This document shows, piece after piece, positions 15,168-24,515 of a DNA stretch of 38,394 bases. Position numbers and translations under genes: made by a program. Below the pieces are notes generated by a model. It worked only from the letters and a program-made list of their open reading frames with translations, was not told the DNA's origin and searched no databases. Location: assembly GCA_017744515.1 (NCBI GenBank), contig JAGIBF010000006.1, forward strand, positions 1 to 38,394, read 5' to 3'. Every line of letters begins with the position of its first letter. The stretch's first letter is position 1. Origin of the DNA: Niastella sp. (GTDB lineage: Bacteria; Bacteroidota; Bacteroidia; Chitinophagales; Chitinophagaceae).

Positions 15168-16301
15168 CTAAAAGGTTCGCCCCCATTCAATTAAACCATT
15201 CACTTCAGCCGGGGCTCCATTGATGCGCACATCGGAGCGCTTTTTACCCAACCGCACCATGATCAGTTTTTTGTCGGGGATCACAATTACATACTGGCCA
15301 AGAATGCCACGGGCGTAGAAGATAGGCTGGCCCGGATAGATCCACCATTGGTATCCATAATAATCACAGGGCTGACCTCTTTCATCGGGTATCATGCAGG
15401 GCTTTATAGAAGCAGCATAGTATTCCGGCGTAATGATTTCCGTGCCTTTCCAGCGACCGCTGTCGAGCATCAGCTTGCCCAACCGGGCAAAGTCGCGCGC
15501 ATTGGAATTGAAACAGCAGTAGGCTTTTTCGTACCCCCCCGTATGGTCAAGACTCCACAGCGCCGGATGCTCTGCACCCATAGGCTGCCACAGTTTTTCA
15601 GCAGCATAAGCACTCAGCGATTTGCCCGTAGCCTTTGTCAGTATCAGGCCCAACAGTTGCGTATCACCTGATTTATAGCTGTGTAGCGTGCCGGGCGTAT
15701 GGATCACATTGACGCCGGTAGCCACTTTGTAAATATCACTGCCATAGTATGCCTGCGTGGTTACCGACAGCGGATTGGCATACGATTCATCCCAATCGGT
15801 ACCGCTGCTCATGGTCAGCAGGTCGATGATCTTTACAGTTGCTTTCTTGCCTGATGCAAACTCGGGCAGGTAATTGCCCACAGGATCCTGCAGAGAATGG
15901 ATCTTTCCTTCCTTCAACGCAGCACCGATCAACAGGCTGGTAATACTTTTGGCCATAGAAAAGGAGCCCGACCAGGAAGAATCATTATAACCTTCATCAT
16001 ATTGCTCGAACACCAGAGAATCATTCCTGATCACCAGCACAGCAATGGTCTCCAGTTCTTTCAGCATTTGCCGCAAACTGTCGGGCATGCTCTTCTTATT
16101 GTAAGTGGCAGCCGTATCCCAGGGCTGGTGTATATCGGTGGTCACTGTATTATTGCTGAATTTCTTATAATCATCGATATCCGCAAAGTTGTACCAGACA
16201 GCCTTGAACAGGTAAGTTCTGCCGCTGACAACGGCGTAAAGAGAAAAAACAATCATGATGAACAGGAGGAAATACAGGAAAATGCGGAAGAACTTTTTCA
16301 T
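15168..16301 (-). CDS. Membrane-anchored serine beta-lactamase-like hydrolase
   Basis: The protein has 377 residues from the ATG at 16301; a longer frame to 16373 adds a Cys-rich stretch before the hydrophobic signal anchor (residues 5-26). It belongs to the class C beta-lactamase/PBP-like fold: the nucleophile motif is SMAK (Ser115-Lys118), followed by LLTMSSGTDW and a YKSGD segment in the Tyr-x-Ser/Asn position. The C-terminal GQYVIVIPDKKLIMVRLG strand is typical. Substrates of such proteins include esters, peptides and cell-wall fragments, so antibiotic resistance should not be assumed. It probably shares a transcript with bshB1. Confidence 0.87.
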   Translation of the reverse strand: MKKFFRIFLYFLLFIMIVFSLYAVVSGRTYLFKAVWYNFADIDDYKKFSNNTVTTDIHQPWDTAATYNKKSMPDSLRQMLKELETIAVLVIRNDSLVFEQYDEGYNDSSWSGSFSMAKSITSLLIGAALKEGKIHSLQDPVGNYLPEFASGKKATVKIIDLLTMSSGTDWDESYANPLSVTTQAYYGSDIYKVATGVNVIHTPGTLHSYKSGDTQLLGLILTKATGKSLSAYAAEKLWQPMGAEHPALWSLDHTGGYEKAYCCFNSNARDFARLGKLMLDSGRWKGTEIITPEYYAASIKPCMIPDERGQPCDYYGYQWWIYPGQPIFYARGILGQYVIVIPDKKLIMVRLGKKRSDVRINGAPAEVNGLIEWGRTF

Positions 16302-16492
16302 GTAATAGCGGCTTGAAGAAGGAAGATACAGAAAATGTTCCACGCAAAAGAGGCATAAACATCTGAGTGCCATTTGATGTTATTAGAAGCAGCCCATTTG
16401 GCTTTTTTACCATTTTCGAGTAGCTTCGCTGGTCTTTTGATCAGTAAAGTGTTCATATTCAGCAATCAGAAATCTAAAATCGTACATCACAT

Positions 16493-17896
16493 ATGGCATA
16501 CGACGTAGTAGTTCTCGGTAGCGGCCCCGGTGGATACGTGGCAGCTATCCGTGCTTCACAGCTGGGTTTTAAAACCGCAATCATAGAAAAGGAAAACCTG
16601 GGAGGTATCTGTCTCAATTGGGGTTGTATCCCCACCAAAGCGCTCCTGAAAAGCGCCCAGGTTATGGACTATATCAACCACGCGAAAGACTTTGGAATCG
16701 AAGCATCCGGAAAGCATGACTTTGCCGCAGTTATCAAGCGCAGCCGTGGAGCAGCCGATAAAATGAGCAAAGGCGTACAGTTCCTGATGAAGAAAAATAA
16801 GATCGACGTAGTGATGGGCTTTGGTAAAATAAAAGCCAAAGGCCAGATCGAAGTAACTGCAGCTGATGGCAGCAAGCAGGTAGTAGAAGGAAAGCACATC
16901 ATCGTTGCTACCGGTGGCCGCAGCCGCGAACTGCCCACCCTGAAGCAGGATGGCAAAAAGATCATCGGCTACCGCGAGGCCATGTCACTGCCCGAGCAAC
17001 CCAAGAGCCTGATCGTGGTAGGTAGCGGTGCTATCGGCGTTGAGTTTGGTTATTTCTATTCAGCTATGGGCACCAAGGTGACCATCGTTGAGTTCCTGCC
17101 AAGGATCGTACCGGTAGAAGATGAAGACATCTCCAAAGAACTGGAAAAGCAACTCAAGAAAAAAGGCATCGATATACTCACCAGCGCCGAAGTAACCAGC
17201 GTGGATACCAGCGGCAATGGCGTAAAAGCAAAAGTAAAAACTGCAAACGGCGAAGTTGTCCTCGAAGCCGACGTTGTATTGAGCGCAGTAGGCGTATCAG
17301 CCAACATTGAAGGCATCGGCCTTGAAGAAACAGGCGTGAAGACAGAGAAAGGTAAGATCGCTGTTGACAAATACTATCAAACCAATGTACCTGGTATTTA
17401 TGCTATCGGCGACTGCGCTCCCGGCCAGGCCCTGGCACACGTAGCTTCCAAAGAAGGCATCATCTGCGTGGAAAACATCGGATACAACGAAAAGAAATAC
17501 AACCACCAGCCCGAGCCGCTGGATTACGGCAACGTTCCGGGCTGTACTTATTGCACACCTGAAGTTGCATCAGTAGGCTTCACAGAAAAGCAAGCTAAAG
17601 AAGCTGGCTACGAGATCAAGGTTGGTAAATTCCCATTGAGCGCATCCGGCAAAGCAGTAGGCGCCGGCCACACAGAAGGTTTCGTAAAAGTAATCTTCGA
17701 TGCCAAGTACGGCGAATGGCTGGGTACACACATGATCGGATACAATGTTACCGAGATCATCATCGAAACAGTAGTAGCCCGCAAGCTGGAAACTACTTAC
17801 CATGAAGTACTCAACAGCATTCACCCCCACCCCACCATCAGCGAAAGCGTGAAAGACGCTATCGAGCATGCGTACGGTGAGGCGATCCACTTGTAA
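16493..17896 (+). CDS. lpdA: Dihydrolipoyl dehydrogenase (E3)
   Basis: The 467-residue flavoprotein reoxidises lipoamide in 2-oxoacid dehydrogenase complexes and glycine cleavage. Visible features are the FAD-binding GSGPGGYVAA (9-18), the redox disulfide Cys40/Cys45 in GGICLNWGCIPTK, the NAD-binding VVGSGAIGVEFG, the second FAD motif IYAIGDC, and the C-terminal base His446 with Glu451 in HPHPTISE. Length and motifs are those of the full family. It stands alone, away from E1/E2 genes, and is closed by a strong terminator. The stop codon leads directly into a word repeat (GAAGTATGAAG). Confidence 0.97.
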   Translation: MAYDVVVLGSGPGGYVAAIRASQLGFKTAIIEKENLGGICLNWGCIPTKALLKSAQVMDYINHAKDFGIEASGKHDFAAVIKRSRGAADKMSKGVQFLMKKNKIDVVMGFGKIKAKGQIEVTAADGSKQVVEGKHIIVATGGRSRELPTLKQDGKKIIGYREAMSLPEQPKSLIVVGSGAIGVEFGYFYSAMGTKVTIVEFLPRIVPVEDEDISKELEKQLKKKGIDILTSAEVTSVDTSGNGVKAKVKTANGEVVLEADVVLSAVGVSANIEGIGLEETGVKTEKGKIAVDKYYQTNVPGIYAIGDCAPGQALAHVASKEGIICVENIGYNEKKYNHQPEPLDYGNVPGCTYCTPEVASVGFTEKQAKEAGYEIKVGKFPLSASGKAVGAGHTEGFVKVIFDAKYGEWLGTHMIGYNVTEIIIETVVARKLETTYHEVLNSIHPHPTISESVKDAIEHAYGEAIHL

Positions 17897-17907
17897 GAAG
17901 TATGAAG

Positions 17908-18018
17908 TAAGAGGTAGGAAGTAAGATCGATCAATAAAATACTAAGTCTGTAAGTAAATGTTACTTACAGACTTTTTTTATTTCAGGTACTTTCCTACCT
18001 CTTACTTCCTACCTCTTA
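17908..18018. repeat. Inverted repeat with 18-bp arms around the lpdA terminator
   Basis: TAAGAGGTAGGAAGTAAG (17908-17925) and its exact reverse complement (18001-18018) enclose the terminator at 17944. The right arm covers the last three codons and the TAG stop of the convergent gene at 18009, so the repeat has overwritten or shaped that gene's C-terminus. Confidence 0.75.
17944..17979. terminator. Terminator with a perfect 14-bp stem
   Basis: AAGTCTGTAAGTAA (17944-17957) pairs with TTACTTACAGACTT (17961-17974) around the loop ATG and is followed by a T-run to 17979. It separates convergent genes. The hairpin is nearly the same as the inner part of the terminator at 10184-10228. Confidence 0.9.
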
Positions 18019-19322
18019 TCACTTACCTCCTGTTTGCTCACCACAAAATCCCCTGCCCTTTCACCAGATTTCACCATCCACCCATCAACCAGCGTCAATT
18101 CCCACTCCGCCGTTTTGATGATCTGCCCTTCGATAACAGTGCCTTTTGGCAAGGCAATAAACAACATACGCCAATCTCTCATACGTGCATCACCCGATAC
18201 AACCAACCTACCCCACTCATCAGTCATTGTCATGGTAGGGTACACGGTACCATATTCACCCAAAGGGAAAAGCCGGCTGGGGTTGAAAGAAAAACTCATC
18301 TTTTTACTAAGCGTTAAACAAAGCAATGGCCCTTCTACAAGCGCATGCATATAGCCCTCTGCTTTGATAAGCCTATCCTCTTCCCGCCTGGCCTCCTGTT
18401 GCCGGATGGCCAATTCATTATAAGCACCTTTCACCTGCACCATCTTCTCCTGCACAACAGCAGGAACATGAAGACTGTACACAGTTGCCAACTTATCGGG
18501 AAAATTATCGCGGGCAGAAAAACCAAGCTGCCAGCCCGGTTGTCGCTGCGTAAGCAACATCCCATACAACGGCCCTGTGATATAAGCAAAAGAACGGGCA
18601 AACGTTGGATAACTGCCAACAGCGCCTTCCACCAGCGCAGGCAAATAGCCGGTATCTTTTGCCACCCCGCTCACGTACACACCGGTAAACTCGGCCAGCC
18701 CTTCATTCAGCTCCAATGCTTCCTCGGCAGCACGGGCAGCAGGGAACAACGCATAACGCCATTTACGGAACAATATAGCCTGCTCAAGATGCGTACAGCG
18801 TTTGTCTATTGGCGCACGCAGAGCAGCTTTTAACGCCTCCAGTTCAAGCCTGAAATAAATACGCCCGTTTTGACTGTCGAGGTGGTCATTCACGGGACTT
18901 CCGGCAGCAAAGCCCAACTCGTCCTGTACGCGGTGAAACAATTCATGCGCCAACAACTTTACAGCCTCTGGTTTCGAGGCAGGCAAAGGCAACAACACCA
19001 TCGTCCATTTGACACCAGCCCACGTAGCAGCTGTATTGGCAATATTCACCGCTTTAGGCAACACACCGGTAAACAACTGCCCGCGGGCTACAAGAAGTCC
19101 TTCCTTATCGGGCACATTGGCATATACGTTACGTGTAGCAGGCTCTACCAACAGCACCGGGCCTGCCAGCTCTTTATTCCACAATCTGCCTTCCGGTGCA
19201 GCACAGATACTGCTCACCAGTCCAAAATAGTATGCTGCTTTCGCCGGTACACTGTCATCCGGTGTTTGTGCAGCTGCCATGCGGCTCATCAAACACAGCA
19301 ACAAGAACAGTACATATTTCAT
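18009..19322 (-). CDS. Secreted HExxH protein, putative zincin metallopeptidase
   Basis: The protein has 437 residues from the ATG at 19322, with a signal peptide (1-18, ending MAAA/Q). Residues 126-130 read HELFH within LLAHELFHRVQDEL, a zincin-type zinc site. A later NEGLAEF (206-212) offers a third ligand or catalytic Glu. I do not recognise the family. The rest is rich in Ala and Arg, with a beta-rich C-terminus. The last codons are made by an inverted repeat arm. A periplasmic or secreted peptidase is the best guess; structural homology would decide. Confidence 0.75.
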   Translation of the reverse strand: MKYVLFLLLCLMSRMAAAQTPDDSVPAKAAYYFGLVSSICAAPEGRLWNKELAGPVLLVEPATRNVYANVPDKEGLLVARGQLFTGVLPKAVNIANTAATWAGVKWTMVLLPLPASKPEAVKLLAHELFHRVQDELGFAAGSPVNDHLDSQNGRIYFRLELEALKAALRAPIDKRCTHLEQAILFRKWRYALFPAARAAEEALELNEGLAEFTGVYVSGVAKDTGYLPALVEGAVGSYPTFARSFAYITGPLYGMLLTQRQPGWQLGFSARDNFPDKLATVYSLHVPAVVQEKMVQVKGAYNELAIRQQEARREEDRLIKAEGYMHALVEGPLLCLTLSKKMSFSFNPSRLFPLGEYGTVYPTMTMTDEWGRLVVSGDARMRDWRMLFIALPKGTVIEGQIIKTAEWELTLVDGWMVKSGERAGDFVVSKQEVSDKR

Positions 19323-19488
19323 ACAATTGTTTTGTACAAAACTGAACCGCAAAACCGATCGTGAAAAGTTTATTATAGCAATGAACCTATAAATTATAGC
19401 AGCCGCATAGAGCTGTCATTGCTCCCGGAAACGGGTCATTTACTATAAAAAGTAACCCGTACTGAACGTAAAATCGTATTTTAACACC

Positions 19489-20499
19489 ATGCGCAAAGCA
19501 GCATTACAGGCACTCTTCTGGTTTGTGTTTTTCCTGGGCTGGCAGCGGGTAGTGTATGGCTATGTCGACAACACCACCAACCGGCTGGCATTTACCGCTT
19601 TTGATGTGGGACAGATCATGCTGGTTTTTTACCTCACGTATTTACTCATTACACCCCGCCTCTTTTCACGCAGGAACAAATTGCCTTTTCTCCTGACGAT
19701 GTTGGCCACCGTATTGCTGGCAGGAGCATTACTGATATACATCATGCAGTATTTCCTGCACCACCAGGTAATGCCCATCCGGTTCAACTTCACGTGGAAC
19801 TACAGCGACCTTGTGGCCAACCGCTACATCATTGCCCTGCTGGGCGCACTCGCAGGATTCATAGGCAAACTGTTTATCGAATGGTTCCAGGCCAAAAGAA
19901 AAATAGAAGAAGCAGAAAAACTACGGGTAGCAGCAGAACTGACCTACCTCAAAACACAGGTGAATCCGCATTTCCTGTTCAACGCCATCAACACCGTTTA
20001 CATTCAGATCGACGAATCGACCGAAGCAGCCAAACATACACTGAGTGCTTTCTCCGATATGCTACGCTACCAATTGTATGAATGTAACCACGACAAAGTA
20101 CCCATCGAAAAAGAAGTGGAGTACCTGCAACACTATATTGAGCTGCAAAAAATGCGACTGGATGAACGATACGAAGTAGATTTCCATTTCGATGAAAGCT
20201 TGCGTGGATTCACAATAGCCCCCTTCCTGCTGATTCCGGTCATTGAAAATATGTTCAAGCATGTACCTGGTACAATAGATCATCCGGCAATCAAAGGAGC
20301 GCTGAACTATAGCAATGAGCAACTAACCTTTCATGGCATCAATACCACAGAACAGCATAGCCCTGCCACTCGTACCGGCGGTATCGGACTGGCCAACCTT
20401 AAAAGAAGACTTGCGCTCATCTATCCGGGGCGTCATACATTAACCATTAAAGACAACGGAGACAAATACGAAGTATGGCTCACCCTTCAACCGATATGA
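19489..20499 (+). CDS. LytS/YehU-type sensor histidine kinase
   Basis: The protein has 336 residues. Four hydrophobic helices (about 7-24, 38-56, 66-90, 112-130) form the membrane part, then a short coiled region leads to the His_kinase domain with the phospho-acceptor His161 in QVNPHFLFNAINTV. The ATP-binding part shows LIPVIENMFKH (N box) and GGIGLANLKRRL (G box). There is no separate periplasmic sensor domain, as usual for this family in Bacteroidota. The stop overlaps the regulator start (ATGA, 20496-20499), so the pair is translationally coupled. Confidence 0.93.
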   Translation: MRKAALQALFWFVFFLGWQRVVYGYVDNTTNRLAFTAFDVGQIMLVFYLTYLLITPRLFSRRNKLPFLLTMLATVLLAGALLIYIMQYFLHHQVMPIRFNFTWNYSDLVANRYIIALLGALAGFIGKLFIEWFQAKRKIEEAEKLRVAAELTYLKTQVNPHFLFNAINTVYIQIDESTEAAKHTLSAFSDMLRYQLYECNHDKVPIEKEVEYLQHYIELQKMRLDERYEVDFHFDESLRGFTIAPFLLIPVIENMFKHVPGTIDHPAIKGALNYSNEQLTFHGINTTEQHSPATRTGGIGLANLKRRLALIYPGRHTLTIKDNGDKYEVWLTLQPI

Positions 20500-21203
20500 T
20501 CATTCATTGTCTCATTGCCGATGATGAGCCTATCGCCAGGACAGGTATGCAAAAACTGGTGCAGCAGGTTCCTTTTCTGCATCTCGCAGGCATGGCCAAA
20601 AATACTACAGAGATCAGCCAGTACCTTACACAACACACGATACAACTCCTGTTCCTCGATATCCAGATGCCCGGCATCAACGGACTGGATTATATCAAAA
20701 ACCTCGACCATCCACCCAAAGTGATCTTTACCACGGCTTATGCCGAATATGCAGTAGCAGGCTACGACCTCGACGCGCTGGATTACCTGCTCAAGCCCAT
20801 CACCCTGCCCCGCTTTCAGAAAGCAGTCGACAGAGCCAAAGAATATTTTACCCTTACCCAGCAATCTACAACAGCTACCAACGTTCCTCCCCCTGCCGAC
20901 TTTCTGTTTGTAAAAACCAACCGGCAGCTGCAGAAAATAAAACTGGAACAAATCCTATTCATCGAAGCCATGCTGAACTATGTAGTGATACATACTACTA
21001 CCCAAAAGATCATCACTTATGCATCCATAAAAGCCATGCAGGATAGCCTTCCGGCGCCCCTATTCCTGAAAATTCACAAATCCTATATCATTTCCACTGC
21101 AAGAATAACAAGCCTGCAAGGCTATGAAGTAACGATCGGCACACATACACTACCTGTCAGCCGCCGTCACCGCGAAGCACTGTTGAAGGTGATCGGGCAA
21201 TAA
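20496..21203 (+). CDS. LytTR-family response regulator
   Basis: The protein has 235 residues. The receiver domain (1-120) has the acidic pair Asp9/Asp10, the phospho-acceptor Asp55 (LLFLDIQMPG), and Lys100 in DYLLKPI. The LytTR DNA-binding domain covers about 135-235 (FVKTNRQLQKIKLEQILFIE, FLKIHKSYII, LPVSRRHREALL). I choose the ATG at 20496, which overlaps the kinase stop as ATGA, over an in-frame ATG at 20475 inside the kinase gene. Target genes are not evident from the window. Confidence 0.94.
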   Translation: MIIHCLIADDEPIARTGMQKLVQQVPFLHLAGMAKNTTEISQYLTQHTIQLLFLDIQMPGINGLDYIKNLDHPPKVIFTTAYAEYAVAGYDLDALDYLLKPITLPRFQKAVDRAKEYFTLTQQSTTATNVPPPADFLFVKTNRQLQKIKLEQILFIEAMLNYVVIHTTTQKIITYASIKAMQDSLPAPLFLKIHKSYIISTARITSLQGYEVTIGTHTLPVSRRHREALLKVIGQ

Positions 21204-21229
21204 AAACGGCCCTCCGCAGAGAGCCGTTT
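21204..21229. terminator. Terminator between convergent regulator and DUF4197 genes
   Basis: AAACGGCCCTC (21204-21214) pairs with GAGAGCCGTTT (21219-21229) with one mismatch around the loop CGCA. A- and T-rich ends allow action on both strands. It begins directly after the regulator stop codon. Confidence 0.75.
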
Positions 21230-21258
21230 ATTGGTTGAAGTTGGAACGAAAAGACTTA

Positions 21259-21981
21259 TTAACTGCCCTGCGCCTGCTTGCTGCCAAATACTTTCTTCAA
21301 TATCTCCGTAGTGCGCGCAACAGGGTCTTTACGGATCTTCTGTTCTTCCAGTCCCACCTGGTAAAAGATACCATCCATGGCTTTGCCGGTAACAAAGCCA
21401 CTGAGATCAGGATTGATCTTATTTGTTGCAAACCGGTTATAATTGGTAAATACATCCGCCCAATATTTGGTAGCGCCCACCTTGCTGAGCGATTGATCTA
21501 TAACAGGACGAAAAGCCTCTGTAAGCTGTGCAGTCGTTTTTTGCTTGAGGTAATTGGTAGCAGCAAAGTCGCCACCCTTCAAAATACCCAGCGCATCCTG
21601 GATGGTCATCTGCTTCACCGCATTGATGAAAATGGGAGCGGCAGACCTGGCTGCGTCTTCAGCTGCACGGTTTACAGAAAGGATTGCTTTATCGACGAGG
21701 CTGCCCAATCCTACATCACGCAAAGTTTTTTCTACTTTCTGTGCCTCTTCGGGCAATAGTATCTTAATAGCGGCATTTTTGAAAAAACCATCCAAAGCCG
21801 ACAACTGATTAGACGATTGTTGAGCGCCTACAGACAATGCCTCCTTTAAACCCGACACAATGTCGGCATTTGTCAACCCGCCATTGGCAGTTTGTCCGTA
21901 ATCTTTAAGAATTTGGTGGGCAGTTTCGCAACTATTCAAGAGAATAGTGCATAGGATTAAAACATAGATAGATTTTTTCAT
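21259..21981 (-). CDS. DUF4197 lipoprotein
   Basis: The protein has 240 residues. A lipobox-like LNSC at 15-18 makes Cys18 the likely lipidated residue. The rest matches DUF4197: GLTNADIVSGLKEALSVGAQ (about 35-54), KILLPEEAQKVEKTLR, DAARSAAPIFINAVKQMTI and GILKGGDFAATNYLK, then the FATNKINPDLSGFVTGKAMDG end. The family is all-helical and of unknown function. It is transcribed alone, with a divergent gene at 22100; a TACGTTTG box on its strand at 22036-22043 may be its -7 element. Confidence 0.92.
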   Translation of the reverse strand: MKKSIYVLILCTILLNSCETAHQILKDYGQTANGGLTNADIVSGLKEALSVGAQQSSNQLSALDGFFKNAAIKILLPEEAQKVEKTLRDVGLGSLVDKAILSVNRAAEDAARSAAPIFINAVKQMTIQDALGILKGGDFAATNYLKQKTTAQLTEAFRPVIDQSLSKVGATKYWADVFTNYNRFATNKINPDLSGFVTGKAMDGIFYQVGLEEQKIRKDPVARTTEILKKVFGSKQAQGS

Positions 21982-21991
21982 AAGGAAATAA

Positions 21992-22021
21992 TTTGAGGGC
22001 GTACCGATTCGCGTAAATTTG
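21992..22021 (+). promoter_or_regulatory. Promoter candidate for the FAD oxidoreductase
   Basis: TTTG (21992-21995) and TAAATTTG (22014-22021) match the Bacteroidota -33 and -7 elements with an 18-nt spacer. The start would fall near 22028, giving a leader of about 70 nt to the ATG at 22100. The divergent DUF4197 gene has its own -7-like box just downstream (22036-22043), so the two promoters would face each other. Confidence 0.55.
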
Positions 22022-22099
22022 TTTTAGATCAAACACAAACGTACAATATTCTGATTGCTTTTACCGTATGTGTGTGGGCAAATTCTTAAAGAGACCACT

Positions 22100-23227
22100 A
22101 TGCAAATCTCCGTTTGGGAAAAAGAAAGTTTCTACGCACCTAAAGACATTATCATCATAGGCAGCGGCCTTGCAGGTCTCTGGAGCGCTTATTACATCAA
22201 GAAACAAAACCCTAAAACTTCCGTTGCCATTATCGACCGTGGCATTATCCCTACGGGTGCCAGTACGCGCAATGCCGGCTTTGCCTGCTTTGGCAGTGTA
22301 ACAGAATTATACGACGACTTTACTAAAATGGGAGAAGACAAAACCCTCGAACTGGTAAGCATGCGGTACCAGGGTTTGCAACGCATACGCAAAGTACTCG
22401 ATGAAAAACTGATCGACTTTGAATTGTGTGGCGGCTATGAACTGATCGCATCCGATAATGACCCGGGAACCGAAGCGCTCGAAGAACAGGTAGCTACCGT
22501 CAACAAGAAGTTGAAGCAGGTGATCAAGACCAGCCAGACGTTCAAACTCTCCGATAAAAAGATCAGTGAATTTGGCTTTCAACATGTAGCCCATTTACTG
22601 GAAAATAAACTTGAAGGCTATTTACACTCCGGCAAAATGTGCCAGGCATTGCTCCAATTGGTACAGTCGATGGGCGTGCTCGTATTCAACGGCGTTGAAG
22701 TAACACGCCATGAAAAACTACACGACAAAATAATATTGTACACCAACCAGACATTACGCTTTACCGCTGCCAAAGTGCTTATTTGCACCAACGCATTTGC
22801 AGAACTGCTGCCTAAGGTAGATATCATACCTGCCCGTGGTCAGGTACTCGTTACCACTCCGATCAACGGACTAAAGCTCAATGGCACCTTTCACTATGAA
22901 GAAGGATATTATTATTTCCGCAACTTAGGCAACCGTGTGCTACTTGGCGGCGCCCGCAATAAAGCATTCGAAGAAGAGCGGACTACAGATATGAATACGA
23001 CCGACAAGATCCAGAAAGAACTGGAACGCTTTCTGTCCCGCTATATACTCCCTGGTAAAGAATATGCCATTACCGACCGCTGGAGCGGCATCATGGGCAT
23101 GGGCTCTGAGAAAATGCCCATCATGAAAGAAGTTTCACCACAAGTGTATTGTGCCGTACGCATGAGCGGCATGGGCGTAGCCCTCGCCCCCGTCGTCGGA
23201 GAAAAAGTAGCTGAGATGATGAAGTAG
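22100..23227 (+). CDS. FAD-dependent amine/amino-acid oxidoreductase (DAO family)
   Basis: The protein has 375 residues from the ATG at 22100; a longer frame from 22055 has no support. The Rossmann motif IIIIGSGLAGLWSAYY lies at 17-32 and is followed by the Glu/Asp-type end of strand 2 (AIIDRG). A TGASTRNAGFACFG segment (about 55-68) is typical of DAO enzymes that bind FAD covalently or tightly. The C-terminal GYYYFRNLGNRVLLGGARN and RWSGIMGMGSEKMPI parts also fit. It oxidises an amine or D-amino acid, but the substrate cannot be read. Confidence 0.9.
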   Translation: MQISVWEKESFYAPKDIIIIGSGLAGLWSAYYIKKQNPKTSVAIIDRGIIPTGASTRNAGFACFGSVTELYDDFTKMGEDKTLELVSMRYQGLQRIRKVLDEKLIDFELCGGYELIASDNDPGTEALEEQVATVNKKLKQVIKTSQTFKLSDKKISEFGFQHVAHLLENKLEGYLHSGKMCQALLQLVQSMGVLVFNGVEVTRHEKLHDKIILYTNQTLRFTAAKVLICTNAFAELLPKVDIIPARGQVLVTTPINGLKLNGTFHYEEGYYYFRNLGNRVLLGGARNKAFEEERTTDMNTTDKIQKELERFLSRYILPGKEYAITDRWSGIMGMGSEKMPIMKEVSPQVYCAVRMSGMGVALAPVVGEKVAEMMK

Positions 23228-23261
23228 AAGTTAACAAAGCAAACGTACTCACAACTCACTA

Positions 23262-24515
23262 TTATTTCCCTTTCAACAACTTGATCACTTCTCCCGAACC
23301 TTCAATACGAATAAAGTACATGCCATCACGCAGGTGCTGAACACTGATGGGCATATTGCCCTTGGTTATTTTTGCCTGCACGGCCAACTGGCCAAGGTGA
23401 TTGCGGATAGTAACCGTTTTACCTACCAGCTCGCCATCTTTTCCTTCAATAGTAATGGTCGTAATAGCCGGGTTGGGATAAACCTTCACCGTGTTGGAAG
23501 CAAGTACAACAGGCTCCTCGATGGGCCTTACAGGATCAGTTATAGGCGTTGCAGTAAGCGCATTGGATGATAGCAGCGCATGGCGTACGCCACCTGGTTG
23601 AAACAGCTGCCGCATCTTATTGCGTTGGCCTGCCGTAAAGAGATTCATGCAGGCATCATCCGTTAAATCCATGAAGTTATTGTACATATCGCCATACGGA
23701 TTGTTCTCACACGTAATAATGACGCCCGTGGGGCATTTACGCGTAGCACTGCGTTGCGGAGGCGTATCATCGATTTGGTCATCGCCACAATAAGAATCGC
23801 CCCATATATGGCGCAGGCCCAGCCAGTGGCCAATTTCATGGGTTGCAGTTCGTCCACCGTTAAAAGGCGCACCAGCTGCCCCTATAGTGCCAAAAGCAGA
23901 CGGAGAAATGGCCACACCATCGATCGATTTGTCACAACCAAGGGTGCTGGCATAACCCAACAAACCGCCCGCAAGGTTGCCTACCCATATATTCAGGTAA
24001 CGGTCCGGGTCCCAGGCATCGAGACCGCCTTTACTGGTAAACTTGATACGGTCATCCAGACCATACATCATAATAGAAGTAGCCTTGCGTGTAATGCCCG
24101 TAGTAGCCCTGCCATCAGGGTCGATCTTAGCCAGCTCAAACTGTAGCTGGCAATCGGCAGCAAGGTGCTTGAACATAAGCGGCGTATTCACCGTATCGGT
24201 ATTCAGTCTTCTGAAATCCTTGTTCAATACATCTATCTGGGACTTTATTTGCGCATCGCTGATATTCTGACCGGACGTATTGAAAAGCACATGCACCACT
24301 ACAGGTATTTTTATAACTGCGGGGGTGGGCGCTTCAGCACCATTGAGCATCACATCGCGCCCCTGGAAAGACTCGATGGCCGCGATCCTTTGCGCCAGCA
24401 ACGGATCACGCTGCAGTTGCTGCTGCAGGTACTCATGCGAAGCACAATTACGCTGCGCCTTAGCAACCTGAAAGCTCAGGCAGCATAAGAAGTAAAGAGG
24501 TACAAAATGTTTCAT
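23262..24515 (-). CDS. Secreted M43-family (cytophagalysin-like) zinc metalloprotease with T9SS tail
   Basis: The protein has 417 residues with a signal peptide (1-20). The catalytic motif HEIGHWLGLRH (226-236) with a following GD is that of M43B metallopeptidases, and NFMDLTDDACM (280-290) gives the Met-turn. The prodomain is short. The C-terminal region (about 343-417, VKVYPNPAITTITIEG) is a T9SS sorting domain, so the enzyme is exported and probably released or held at the cell surface. Cys pairs in the catalytic part (for example 243, 261, 269, 289) may form disulfides. It is convergent with the oxidoreductase gene. Confidence 0.93.
   Translation of the reverse strand: MKHFVPLYFLCCLSFQVAKAQRNCASHEYLQQQLQRDPLLAQRIAAIESFQGRDVMLNGAEAPTPAVIKIPVVVHVLFNTSGQNISDAQIKSQIDVLNKDFRRLNTDTVNTPLMFKHLAADCQLQFELAKIDPDGRATTGITRKATSIMMYGLDDRIKFTSKGGLDAWDPDRYLNIWVGNLAGGLLGYASTLGCDKSIDGVAISPSAFGTIGAAGAPFNGGRTATHEIGHWLGLRHIWGDSYCGDDQIDDTPPQRSATRKCPTGVIITCENNPYGDMYNNFMDLTDDACMNLFTAGQRNKMRQLFQPGGVRHALLSSNALTATPITDPVRPIEEPVVLASNTVKVYPNPAITTITIEGKDGELVGKTVTIRNHLGQLAVQAKITKGNMPISVQHLRDGMYFIRIEGSGEVIKLLKGK

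Noticed and set aside
15168..16301. Calling the serine hydrolase an antibiotic-resistance beta-lactamase
   Set aside because: The SxxK fold is shared with esterases and peptidases, and nothing here points to beta-lactam hydrolysis.
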